Shown here piece by piece: positions 15,001-25,835 of a stretch of DNA of 64,000 nucleotides. Source of the DNA: Beaufortia kweichowensis (Eukaryota > Chordata > Actinopteri > Cypriniformes > Gastromyzontidae); assembly GCA_019155185.1 (NCBI GenBank), contig CM032805.1, positions 17,354,591 to 17,418,590 on the forward strand, in the 5' to 3' direction. The position numbers and the translations under genes are program-made. The notes beneath the pieces are model-generated. The model ran no database searches. It had not been told where the DNA came from and saw nothing but the letters and a program-made list of their open reading frames with translations. The first letter of the stretch is position 1. Every line of letters starts with the position of its first letter.

Positions 15001-17339
15001 TTTAGTCATTATTTGCTCCAAGTAATCCATTTAAAAAATACTGTTTTAGTTTTCTAATGAAAGAAATTAATATGTTGGAACACTTATATTTTTGCCCACA
15101 AAAGTCATTTTAAACATTGAAATCTAAAACTTCAGATAACATTTTTGTCAGTCGTGTCTAAACGGTTTAGAACCTCCTACAAACATTTAGTGTCATTAAA
15201 ATCAACATTCAGCATATAATGATCCTGATGTTATAAGCTTAACCAGCACATACTAAACATGTTGAAAAGGTCTTTGAGAGTCAGATGGGCTCTTCGACAC
15301 CAAACAGCAGAATAAAGGCTCATTAATGTGTTAGATGTGTGCCAGCGTCTGGTCTTCTCATGATCTTAACCAGCGTGACAGTCAACTAATTGTCTTATTC
15401 TGGCCTGCAGACGCTTCACCACCGGCAGCAACTATCAAACAATGTCTTTTACATCTCATTCAATGGTGTCAGTAAACAGTTTACAGTGATCATCATAAAT
15501 ACTGAACATAACTGTGATTTATTGTGATTCAGAAATGCTGTGATATGCAATATGAATGAAAATTAAACAGCTTATTCAGAATATTTTTCTATTCCATGAA
15601 AGATGCTTTCAAATGAATTTTAAGTTTCAAGTTTCATGGTGGTGGGCATCGTCTACATCTTCTGCTGGTTCAACGTGAAGGAGGGTCGAACCAGGTACCG
15701 CATGGCGATCTACTACTTTGTGGTGCTCGTCGAAAACACGGTGCTTATTTCAAGTTATATTTTACTAAAAATAAAATAAATAGAACAAAATTTACAGAAT
15801 TTTAAGAAAATTAAGCACGTTTTTAATGATGTTTTGCATTGACACTATTTTCAAAATTCATAATAGCAAAAATTAATAGTGTGATAAATTAAGAAATAAT
15901 AGAAATGTGCATAACAGTCAGAAAAATCTCTATGGTTTCATTTTCATTATGCAATTATAATGCTTTGTTTTCATGTGAGATTCACCTAAATAAATGTTAA
16001 AAATCAAAATAATTTTAATATTAACGTCTAGTTATGAAGAGAATCACAGATGAATAATCTTGCAGGTATTTTAGAAACATAATATTCTCCTCCCTGTGAG
16101 AATCATTCAATAATATACATGCAGTGTTTTAATCTCAACTGCTTTTGACACAAACACACACACGTTTCCCACATCAGCCTAATACAAACACTGACCAGAA
16201 CCATCAGCATCAAATTCATTTGACCTTGAAAGAGAAAAATATGTCCAGTATTCTAAAGATCATACAGCATCTTCAAATCTGGAGTAAAACAGCAGGAAAT
16301 GATGTTCAGATGGGTTTGTTTTCCTCTAGCAGAGGTCATCGATCTCACACACTGTTATTCTGCTGCAAGTGTCTGTTTAGCATCATTACGCAGATTCTCA
16401 CGGACAAAACAAGCAATAAAACACGACAGAAAGAAAACAATCGAGTCATTTACATTTACTCTCACTGAGTTACATTCGACTGCATCAATACATGAATCAG
16501 TGTCTCGTGCACGATTCTGTGTGTGTGTGTTTAAAGATGACAATTGAAAAACAGCGAATGACGGAGTCCTGCACGTGCACACTGATCATAATGCACGTTC
16601 ATGTTCAAAATATTGACATCAATTGCATTGCAAAAGCAAAAGGGGAGCGCGCGCGCACGCACGCACGCACACCATCCAAATAGAGTTTTTCTATAAGCGA
16701 CATTTATGTTCATTTATGCACCTCATCATTTAGGATGTATGTGTTCTCTTACCTCCACACTTGCCCCATCTGAAGAACGTGCACGCAAGCGTACCATATC
16801 CAAATAGCGATCATACAACATCTGTCTCTGCTGTAGATGCGCGAACTCAAATCCGCCGCGGCTTTTTTGCTGAGACCCTCCACGGCCCCCGAACCACCGC
16901 CGGTGTAATCCTGAACGAACCACCTGAAACTCAGAATCTGGACGAGAACCGACGGCACCAGCACGAAGAAGAGAGTCAGCCCGAACCACAGATAGTCCCG
17001 CTTGGAATAGTAGTCGACGGCCAGCCACAAGTCCGTGCCGACATCCCAGAAGAAGACGAGCAGCGCCAGGACGATCCAGAGGCAGTCCAGCCACAGGCGC
17101 TCTTCCGGCTGGTGCTGATGCTGCGGCCGTCTCCATCCTCGAGCATCACTCTTCCCGAGCAGCGTCTGCAGGCACGCGCTCCGGCAGCCCCAGTAACACG
17201 ACGACGAGTTGCAGCAGTGGCAGATGTGTATGGCCTCGCTGTCCAGCGGGTCCTCGTCGCCGGTACCGGTCGCTTCGTCCAGGTCGTGCAGCTGGGCGAA
17301 ACCGGTAGCGACCCCCACGCCGTCGGATTTTGCTGCCAT
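12002..17339 (-). CDS. xkr6: XK-related protein 6 (three coding exons)
   Basis: Coding exons run 17339-16753, 13570-13374 and 12954-12002. Phases match throughout (587, 197 and 953 nt), giving 578 aa. The N-terminus MAAKSDGVGVATGFAQLHDLDEA and the C-terminal RYRDGPLLYELLQYESSL are close to human XKR6 (641 aa). Most of the missing length is in the low-complexity N-terminal segment. Hydrophobic segments fit the multi-pass XK/CED-8 family, e.g. LWIVLALLVFFWDVGTDLWL (exon 1) and IYFGIFVVVHWCAMAFWIVH (exon 3). Some XK-family members are phospholipid scramblases; no activity is established for XKR6 that I know of. Exon 1 and exon 3 are GC-rich islands in AT-rich introns. Intron 1 (13571-16752) contains an hAT-like element and a reinserted, inverted copy of part of exon 3 (see separate entries). 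The start is the conserved MAAKSDG. Confidence 0.93.
14138..14431. mobile_element. Short hAT-type non-autonomous transposon with 8-bp target duplication
   Basis: The element spans 14146-14423 (278 bp). Its terminal inverted repeats are perfect over 14 bp (CAGGGGTCTCCAAC and GTTGGAGACCCCTG), and it is flanked by identical 8-bp direct repeats CTCTATGG (14138-14145, 14424-14431). The 8-bp duplication and CAGGGGTC ends are hallmarks of the hAT superfamily. There is no transposase frame inside. It lies in xkr6 intron 1. Confidence 0.9.
15625..15756 (+). other. Inverted, base-identical copy of an xkr6 exon 3 segment inside xkr6 intron 1
   Basis: Bases 15635-15747 (113 bp) are identical to the reverse complement of 12547-12659, which encodes the exon 3 residues from about VVGIVYIFCWFNVKEG to about VVLVENTVL. 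The copy is in plus orientation, opposite to the gene. It is bracketed by the direct repeat TTTCAAGTT (15625-15633 and 15748-15756). The copied piece has no intron boundary and no poly(A), so it is not a processed retrocopy. It looks like a templated insertion at a break, or a very short duplicative insertion with target duplication. Confidence 0.9.
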
Positions 17340-18959
17340 CTTGCTCTCCGAAACGCTTCATCCCCCCTCTTTCCGGGCTTCGTGGCGTCACTTCCGCAAT
17401 ACCTGTGCTGCTGGGGTGTGAGATAATGCTACTTGTGAAATATACGTTGGGGACACAGGGGTTAGTTGTCACGAGGGATACATCTCAGGCATGAAGGTTT
17501 TAAGTCAAATTACACAAATGCATCTTTAACCATGATTGTGTTTATTGATGTTAAAATCGACACTTGATGAACTATTCAGATTCTTAAAATAACCATTCCT
17601 TTTTTTTACTAAAGAACCAAAACAAAGAACCTTTTATAAAACAGAAAAAGGATCTTCAGATGTTGAAGGTTCTTGCACATTCTTCTTCTTCTGTGGCATT
17701 ATGAAGTAGCTTTATTTTAAAGAGTGTATTAAGATATTATTCATTATTGTCAGGGTGAGTTCTTGTGTATTTGATCACATTTAATTGTTGCAGTTGTGAA
17801 TCAGATATTTAATGGCAGGTGCATTGTGACAACTTACCCCAGTTAGTGTTGCTTGTACTGTGTGTTCAACCAACATGAGATCGTAACACATCTTTATATA
17901 GATGTGATTTAACACAACATTACTATTAAGGCTCTTTTCACAATAAAGATGTCTTTTATGTTTCATGCAGAACATAGACAAACAGTCAAACACACGTTCT
18001 GTGATGCTTTTAACACAGGGGAAATAAACTAGATTAGCTGAGCACAAGAGTCTCTGTCAGAGGAATATCTTTAATTCCCTCCCTCAGGGTGAGAGAGATT
18101 GTGCATCCACACACACAGAGATACTGCAAAACACACAACACTAATGAAAACTGTCATGATAAAACCAATAGAGAAGATGAGAAAACATCTTTTTATATAA
18201 CATGTATAACAATTCTTGCTAAAATAACCATGTTGACATCAGATCATATTTACCCTTTACACAAAAGCCTTTTACTATAATGTCTTAAAGTCACCCAGGA
18301 ACATGAAAGAGAATATAAATTATTATAAAAAATAAATATGTTTTATAAACTATGGTTTATACTAGTAGTTATCTGTAAGCATTGTTATATTATATATAAT
18401 ATTGAAGAATATGTGCTTTATTAATCCAGTATACGACTGTAGATTGTAGAAGTAAATGTTGGGGAAACACTAAACTATATTTACACACACTTATATATTT
18501 ATAAGAAATATTAAGTAGGTGTGGCTGAAGCTGAAGGACTGACCAATACCAGCGCACACTGGCTTATTAATTACCATACTTTCTGCATCTTACAGACACA
18601 AAGAATATTAACCTGCTGGTAACCTTAACCGGTCTATCAAAGAAATATAAGGGATAATGATCTAGTTTAGTTATTAGTTCTAATATTAAGTAGTAGAACT
18701 GAATTGTGCTGTTTTTCAGTATGTCTTGAAGTATAAAAAACCCCAGTGACATTTCTACAACTAAATGAACTTTTTAAAGGTCAAGTGATCAGTGTGATCA
18801 GTGACCGAAGCTTAATGTGACATTTATAATGTGAAGGATTTAACCTTTTTAATGTAAACTTTTATTTGCATGACCAGAAGGTGGCAGCACGTGTTTATTT
18901 TTGTCCTTATAAAGAAGTTCATGTATATCAGTATTTTTGAGGGTCCATGATCAGTTGTT
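17340..18959. other. xkr6 upstream region
   Basis: Contains the CpG-rich xkr6 5' end just above 17339, a hairpin-repeat relative at about 17585-17730 (AAAGAACC and GGTTCTT blocks), then AT-rich DNA with no open frame I can support. Confidence 0.35.
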
Positions 18960-20240
18960 CTCATCAGTCTGATGTGTGTGTTTGTTGTCAAGGAGATGGT
19001 CAGTGTAAGGATGATGGTCACTTCTGATGCCAGACTGTCCCAGAATTCTCATTACCGGTATGATGATGGCAAACAAACGCTTGTCATTTTAAAATGACTG
19101 GATTTTGTTTACACTTTAAAGTCTATAAGTGCATGTTATATAAACCTGTGATTGCTACTATTTAGATGTCATGTTTCCCTAGTTACCACATTCTGAAGCA
19201 TGAGATGTTGTCTCCATGGCAACACATCACTGATGATGTCTTTTAATCATATTTTGTATTTCAGGAGGTCTGCAGCAGCTGGGAACAATGGTGGAGGAAC
19301 AACAGGTAAGATAATGATTTTTTTATGATTCTTCACCTGAATGCCAGTTTGAACTCTTTCTACGCTCTCCAGATCCTTCACAATGCTTTGAGAACAGGCG
19401 CATTTGTGTGCAACCTGAGACCAGACACAAGACTCGTGATGATGATGATTGTTTGAAGCTTTCTCGAGGTTCAGGAATTCGCTGAGATGCTCCGAATGCA
19501 AACCTACAACATCAGCGCCGTGAGTTTTACTCCAGACGAGGAAATCAGAAAGCATCTTCCAGAAATTCTGCTTACTTATGAGATTGATCTGGTTCGACAG
19601 GCCATTGGTACGGGTGTTTAATATGAGCATCGCTCATTTAATGAAAATGTAAAGTCATCATTTACTCACGTTCATAACTCATAACATTGTGTCTGTGTTA
19701 TTTCTGTCTCGCTGACAGCTGGCCTATAGTCTTTGCCGCAGTGACTGGGGCTGGAAACACAACTACGGTCTTTCAGAGTTGGTTCAGAGGACGCTCAACA
19801 TCACCGGCTTGAGCACCAGATCGGCTGAAGTCATTTTAACACCATCTGTCATCTTGTGCTTTAGTGTAGATGAGGTTTTTGGGAATGGATGATAATTGGG
19901 CTCTGGTGGTATATTTTGATCAAAATGAAGGTCAGAAAGGGAAAGTACAATCTGTCCTCATTTTTATTATAAATATAGCAGATTTATTATTGTAAACCAA
20001 AGAATTACAGGGCTCTCATGTCAAATCTACTTCACCTTGATAATCTGTATGATGATTTTACTTTAGGTCTGTCTAATAATTTGTTTTTTACTAATTTTCT
20101 ATTTTACTGTAAACAATAGACTCTGTAATATATTGTATATATCTTTGGTATATTTAATAATATGATATTGATATTTATGAGATTGTTGTGCTTGTGTGGA
20201 GAAAATGTGATTTCCTGATAAATAAAGAAGTTTTCAGTTT
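18960..20240 (+). other. Unresolved exon-like cluster with a terminal AATAAA
   Basis: Several features suggest a small spliced plus-strand gene that I do not recognise. A possible first exon begins with ATGs at 18996-19016 and ends CATTACCG|gtatga near 19057. A short exon near 19264-19306 ends GGAACAACAG|gtaaga. A longer open stretch runs to about 19610, including EFAEMLRMQTYNISAVSFTP, with a candidate donor ATTG|gtacgg. A further acceptor ctgacag lies near 19720, followed by AT-rich sequence ending in AATAAA near 20220. Frames do not join uniquely: one reading has an in-frame TGA near 19457 unless an internal acceptor just upstream of GAATTCGC is used. The opposite strand is also open for 127 codons. 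Real gene, degraded gene or chance are all possible. Confidence 0.3.
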
Positions 20241-20516
20241 TAATTTCATGGTCACTTCCCGTCTTCAGTTCTTGGGCATCTCTCCCTATTTTAAAAACAT
20301 CAGATTCAACTCATGAGCTTGTTAGTGTAATACTTATGGAGATATTTAAAACATTGTGGGAGGAATGTTGGCCTGATGACGGGAGTTTGGAAACATCACT
20401 TTATTAAAACAAACTTGGTTGATCAGTATCATGAGTTGGGCAGATTTGCAGCCAAAATTCATATACGCATGAATCACGATCAATAAAAGCAATCCATAAG
20501 ACTGTATAAATACATT

Positions 20517-22042
20517 TCATTTCTTTTTAGTGAGGGTGGGCACACAATGCTGTTTGCTGGAAACTGAATCATTTGTGAAGAGTCTTTCTGTTTGCTGAGA
20601 CTTCAGTTTTAAATGCAGCAGGTCGTCTGTAAGTTTTGCTTCTTCCATCAAACACTCCATCATAATTTGTCCTTGTGACTGTAGAAAACTGTGCAGTAAC
20701 TCTTCCACCTCCTAAAGAGAAATATCAGAGGAAAATTATACAGAGAAAAACATCTTATGCTTATCATTGTCTCCTAATATTTGTAAGTCGCTTTGGATAA
20801 AAACATCAGCTAAATGTAAATGAGAGTTTTCCTACAGTAAATAATGTAAATCTTATACCTGTCTGCTCATTGTTTTGCCTCCAAGTGGAAGATCATTTAA
20901 AGTGTCCTTCAGCTTGGACAGCATCTGAGCTTCAGTCTTCTCTCTGAGTTTGATGATTTCTGCTTCTCTCTTGATCTGAGTCTCTTTCAGGATGTGCTGG
21001 TGTTCCTGCTCTTCTGCATCTGTTCCTTCACACAGAGGTGGTGGATGAGGAGGACCTTTCATTTTAAGATCACAACTGATGTGCTTGAGGCCAGTGTCAC
21101 CGTGTAAAAATGCCTGATAGAGGCGTTGATGAGGAACATATGTTGTAAGAATAAAGTCCAGAAGAACAGCATGATGTGCGGTGGAGAGACGAGGTTCTAT
21201 CTCTGAGAGCTGATCCCTGATCACACCAACAACATCTGATGTCCTTAAACCTAATGATTAAAGCAGTGATTGTATACTATTATTATTATTTATTTATTTT
21301 TTATTTTTAAATGTATTTTGTTATTATTATTATTTTCTTTTTATATATATATATATATATTATTGTTTTATTTATCTTTTTTCTCTGGGGTGGGTTGGGA
21401 AAATATTTGTTCACGATTCTTCAGTATTTGCATCCTGTTATTATTGTAAAAGTTCAATAAACAGATATTTTAAAAAGCAGTGATTGTTTCATTCATTATA
21501 GACTATAAATAATAACAAAGAAGTATAACACACAATAGTTCTTAACTCTAATCTATCTGTCTGTTTAGTAGATAGATACGGTCTTTTTCTTATCCTTGGT
21601 CCATAAAAATACTGTCATTTTGTATTTTTTTAATTTGTTAAATGTTAATAATTTAAACCAAAAATAAAATAAGTAGCGCAGACAGATCAGCGTACAAGTA
21701 ACGCGAGAGTTGTTCGGGAGCATACGGAACAGTCAACTCTCGCGATACTTTGAAGTTGAACGCTCCTGTTGTCTTATTACTCTGTAAACTCCCGGCAAGA
21801 AGTTCGTACAGATTTAATAAATGACACCAAAAGTTTTACCTTTAAGTTTAGGCAGCAGATCTTTAGTCACGCGCGCCACTTGACCCACAGTTGACCACGA
21901 CAGTTGACCACGACAGTCCGCGTTTAACCGCATACATCACAATCTCATAGACAAACAGCTGATGTAAATACTGTCGTGTCTCATCGCCATCAAACTCCGT
22001 CCAATGAAAAGAGCCGCTCAGATGCCGGATTCCATCATCTCT
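20517..22042 (-). CDS. C8orf74 homologue with a 13-bp frameshifting duplication
   Basis: Exons recognised are 22042-21840, 21235-20859 and 20711-20517; a 5' exon with the start codon was not identified. The middle exon carries the family block PHPPPLCEGTD (human PPHPLPLAEGMD), and the preceding LSTAHHAVLLDFILTTYV aligns with the human NTTHLLALCDYFHHTF region. The C-terminal half is a charged coiled coil. The human gene lies between SOX7 and RP1L1, matching its position beside rp1l1 here. The function is not established. In the first recognised exon a 13-bp unit (acagttgaccacg, plus strand) is present twice at 21887-21899 and 21900-21912. As written it shifts frame and gives a stop shortly after. 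With one copy the exon is open and its phase (1) joins the next exon correctly. I therefore call it a gene with one lesion, either a null allele, a pseudogene or an assembly error. A LINE/SINE 3' tail lies in the intron at 20768-20822. Confidence 0.75.
21887..21912. repeat. 13-bp tandem duplication within an exon
   Basis: Two adjacent perfect copies of acagttgaccacg. A length of 13 is not a multiple of three, and the exon is coding on the minus strand. Confidence 0.95.
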
Positions 22043-22310
22043 CTAAAACAACAACATCACTGAAGGGTTTCATATTATAAAGCAGCTGATGCGCACTGTA
22101 CTGTACAGTGAATTATGGGATGTATCGTGACTGAATGCGACAATGCGTCTGTCTCGTGCGTCGCTTCTTCATCAACAAGTGTGTGCGCGTGCACGTGCAG
22201 GTAAGCCATCAAGCCCTTCAATCTGTATCTGTATGTGTGAGAATGAGCTAAAGAGCAGTAGATTTACCTTCATTCTCGATATCTGCTGTAAAGTCACATC
22301 TATGGAGGTC

Positions 22311-22346
<36 letters not shown>

Positions 22347-25300
22347 GCCATGGAAACCCTGAGGTGTTTGTTAACACATGTGTGACGTTTACACTGCAGG
22401 TCTCTTTCATGTGTGTGTTTCGTTTCTGTAAAGAAATGTCAACCCATGTCTGCTGTAATATTTGTATTATGTAAAATTATATATTAACATTATTTCATAT
22501 GGCATGTAAATGACGTCATATTATATCAGTAATACAACGATGTTTAATTTTCATTAAAAAATTCATACATTGTATTTTTTATACTGACCCCCTATAATGG
22601 CATACAAACATTATAATGTTATAAAAAATAATTTATTATGTTATGTATATATTGTACATGATTTTAGTTTAAAATATTTGTGCACAAGGGTACACGGGTA
22701 TTAGTGTTTCTGTGCTTTAAACCATAAAGAGCTCATGTTTGGACGTGTAAGAGTTAATGCGGTTTGGCACAGATGGTCACACAATATAATCCTCTTTGTC
22801 TCTCCTCCTCCTCCTCCTCCTCCGCTGATGAAGGTTAGCCCGTGATAATTAGTCTAATGAAGTGAATGACTGTGGATAGACAAACATGCAGTTGCGGTGT
22901 GTCTGTGGGTGGGATGTGACATTCCTCACCGGTGGGCTTTCAAACACTGTGTCTACATCATTCTCACCTGCGTGAGCTACAGAAAAGAGCTCTTCTTCAT
23001 GAACCTGTTGAATTCTTTCACTGGATTACTTCAGTATTGTCAGGATTTGGCATTGGAGGAGAATGAATCGATGCTCACAGGGTAAGCCAATGACATACAA
23101 TGTGTGAAATTAGGACAAGATGGCTTTAGTGAACGAAAGCTGAAATCTTAAAGGCCTGCTGGTTTTGTTTTCACTTGCTGATTCCTACAGCTATTTTTGT
23201 ATGAAATGTCATGATTTTGTGTATAAAAGTGATTATCTAAAGGCTGATTGGTGCATTAGTTATTATTAACATTTCTATATTTGATATCAAATCTTTTTAG
23301 TTTTGAAATCCCAAGCCTTCTCAAGCTGTTTTTCTTTGTTATACTTTGTTTAAAGAATCTAACATCAGATTTAGATACAGTTAAATGAAGATCTGTTGTC
23401 ATGTGTTGGTGTAAATGATCATTGTTGTGTACTTCAGCTCAGAGGTGGTAAATCTGTTGTGTTATATCTGATGTCTCCCATGTGTGTTTTAGCATCAAAC
23501 GTGTGTGTCTGACGGTGTGTTATCACAGGTTTCTCCCGCTGGGTCTCGTTCACCTCAGAGCATTCACAGTTTTCTCATTAGTGTCAATTATATGTACAGT
23601 AGCTCATTAGCTCCAATTAAAATGTGTGGGAAAGAACTAATGTGCAATGAAAATAACGTTCCCTCAAGCTTTTACTGTATAAACATTTCAATTGCTCATA
23701 CTGTAGAACCTGCAGAACATATGCTTTCATGTAATGTGTTCCACTAATCATTTTATATAAATACATTTGAATATTTTATATGCTTACAATACCATTATAA
23801 GGCTTGGATTGTCAATGTTATACAGCAAAATCATAACAAATGGCAGAGAAACATAAAAGCTGTCATTTTTAAATTAAAATATCAGAGAGAAAGAAAATGT
23901 TTATATACAAATTCTGATTTTCAATTGATCTCAATTACATAACTTGTAATATATTGACATGTTCAGGTGTTTTACATGTATGTGAGGGGTTGTGACCCTC
24001 AGGTGCAACAAAGCAGGTCATGTGCAGATCCATGGGTTTTGTGGTGGTTGTGTGTCTTATAGATCCTGTCAGAACAACACAGAACAGTATGAATGTCTGT
24101 TCAGTACAGATGATCTGCTGTCTGAGATTACAGTAAGTCAATGCTCTGGCAATACCTGTTACGACTGCTGGTGAGGAAGGACCAGAACGCCAGAGATACA
24201 ATTCAATATTCCTTTACTGGAGATTTCAGAACAGGTAACAGGATTTGCGGATAATAGATAACAGGTAGCAGACGGATTTGTTATGAAAACAAACGATATT
24301 ACTCATCCGGGAAATGTCCATCAGGTGCGGGTGAGTGATGATGATGATAATGACGAACCGGTGTGCGGAGGTGCAAGGTGACATGGAAAGTGAAGTTCAG
24401 GCACGAGATGACAGGTGAGATCGTGACAATACCACAACGACAAACAGGTTATTTAATAACGCTGCTTGGTTGTTATTATTACTCATACGTTAGGGACTTT
24501 CTATAGCTTAAATTATAGACTTTAAGCCACTCATTGATGTCTTGTTGACAAAATGGTAAATGCTTTTTCATTTGTACGTCGCTTTGGATAAAAGCATCTG
24601 CTAAATGAACACATGTAAATGTAATGCAAACAACCCTAAAATGTTTGACGTTTTTTACAGTAACATTGAAATGCTGAATTTTGAAATTGCAGTCACTTCT
24701 GTGTTGTATTTTAGCTCTTAAAAAAAGAGAAAAAAGAAGAAAGTGTTTAGTAAAAAAAACTACTTCTCTTCCTCACACAAAGCTGTCATACAGCCTCAAA
24801 GAACTCATAAAGCATAAATCACATGGACTGTTATGGCACATTTATAGTTTTACTCTAAATTACCCTTGTATTTAAAAGAAAAAAAGAAATGTGTGGTATT
24901 AAAAATAATCTTTTTGATGTATTGATTGGGTGTTAGTGGTGTTCTGCCCATCTCTGTTTATGCAATCCTGTTGTGTGTGTCGTGTGTCTGTTCAGTAAAG
25001 AAGCTTTGAGTTCTATCATTAGATACATCAGCATCTGATTAATGCCTCGAGCGTTTGTGGAAGACGTCTTGAACTCAGTTTCTGTGTTTGGATGAGACCT
25101 GAAACGCAACATTCTTCATAGCCAGATTTTACTTCATGTTTCATGCTTTTAACATCTGATAAAATCATGTTTTTTGTGAATGTGAGTATATATTCTATGT
25201 ATTTGATTACTTGCTGTATTTTATGTCTGGTTTTTATTGTGGATTTCTGAAAAGCATATAAAGATGATATAATTATACAGAGATAAGATTTAAAATGCTA

Positions 25301-25835
25301 AAGTGTTTCTCGACAGGCATTGGGGTCAGTGAGTTATCTACCTACATTTAAAATATTTTATATCTTTATATACCAAATGGAATGTGTAATACAGACTTAA
25401 ATGGACCGTCTTGAAATAACATTTGGTAACATCAAGGAGTTGAATTCATGTGTAAACTTTGCTCAGTCTTTGTTTTTCAACTGTTTTAAATGTTGGATTA
25501 AAGTGGCTAAAAAAGACTAAGACGGAAATGCAATTTAAAGCGTTGTGTGAGTGTTTCCTAAAGGACATCAGATTAACTTAACCCTGTTGCTTAACATATA
25601 CTGCATAACACATATAATGTGCTATAGAAACAGAAGATTTTGCAGTACTTTTGTTTGTAAAATCCAGAAAATCTTTGTCAAATCTGACCACAGATTTCTC
25701 CTAAAAGAGAGCTGAACATTATTTGAGATTATTGGACACTGCTGTCTAGAAAAAAAGAGTTTTCTATCATAAGGGTTTTCTCTCATACGTTTCATGACAT
25801 GTCCGTTTTTCTCTGCAGTTTGAAGTGACGTGGAG
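22043..25835. other. Intergenic region and probable 5' non-coding part of rp1l1
   Basis: Holds a (TG)n microsatellite (about 22312-22344), a CTC-triplet run (about 22803-22824), a solo-LTR-like insertion (24157-24428) and a LINE/SINE tail (about 24565-24625). RP1-family genes have a non-coding first exon, so one may lie here, but I cannot place it. The rp1l1 coding exon is preceded by a clear acceptor (tctctgcag) at about 25818. Confidence 0.4.
24152..24433. mobile_element. Solo-LTR-like insertion with 5-bp target duplication
   Basis: A 272-bp segment (24157-24428) begins TGTTACGA and ends TCGTGACA, i.e. TG...CA with near-perfect terminal inversion. It is flanked by identical 5-bp direct repeats ATACC (24152-24156, 24429-24433). 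This is the structure of a solo LTR left by a retrotransposon. No internal coding region remains, and I could not assign the family. Confidence 0.7.

Noticed and set aside
15635..15747. An additional xkr6 exon or processed pseudogene
   Set aside because: Only 113 bp, no splice sites, no poly(A), and opposite strand to the gene; better explained as a templated insertion.
13571..16752. miR-598, which lies in human XKR6
   Set aside because: I searched by eye for the mature sequence and its complement in the introns and found no match.
16761..17426. 221-codon plus-strand open frame
   Set aside because: It is the antisense of xkr6 exon 1; GC-rich coding DNA leaves the opposite strand open by chance.
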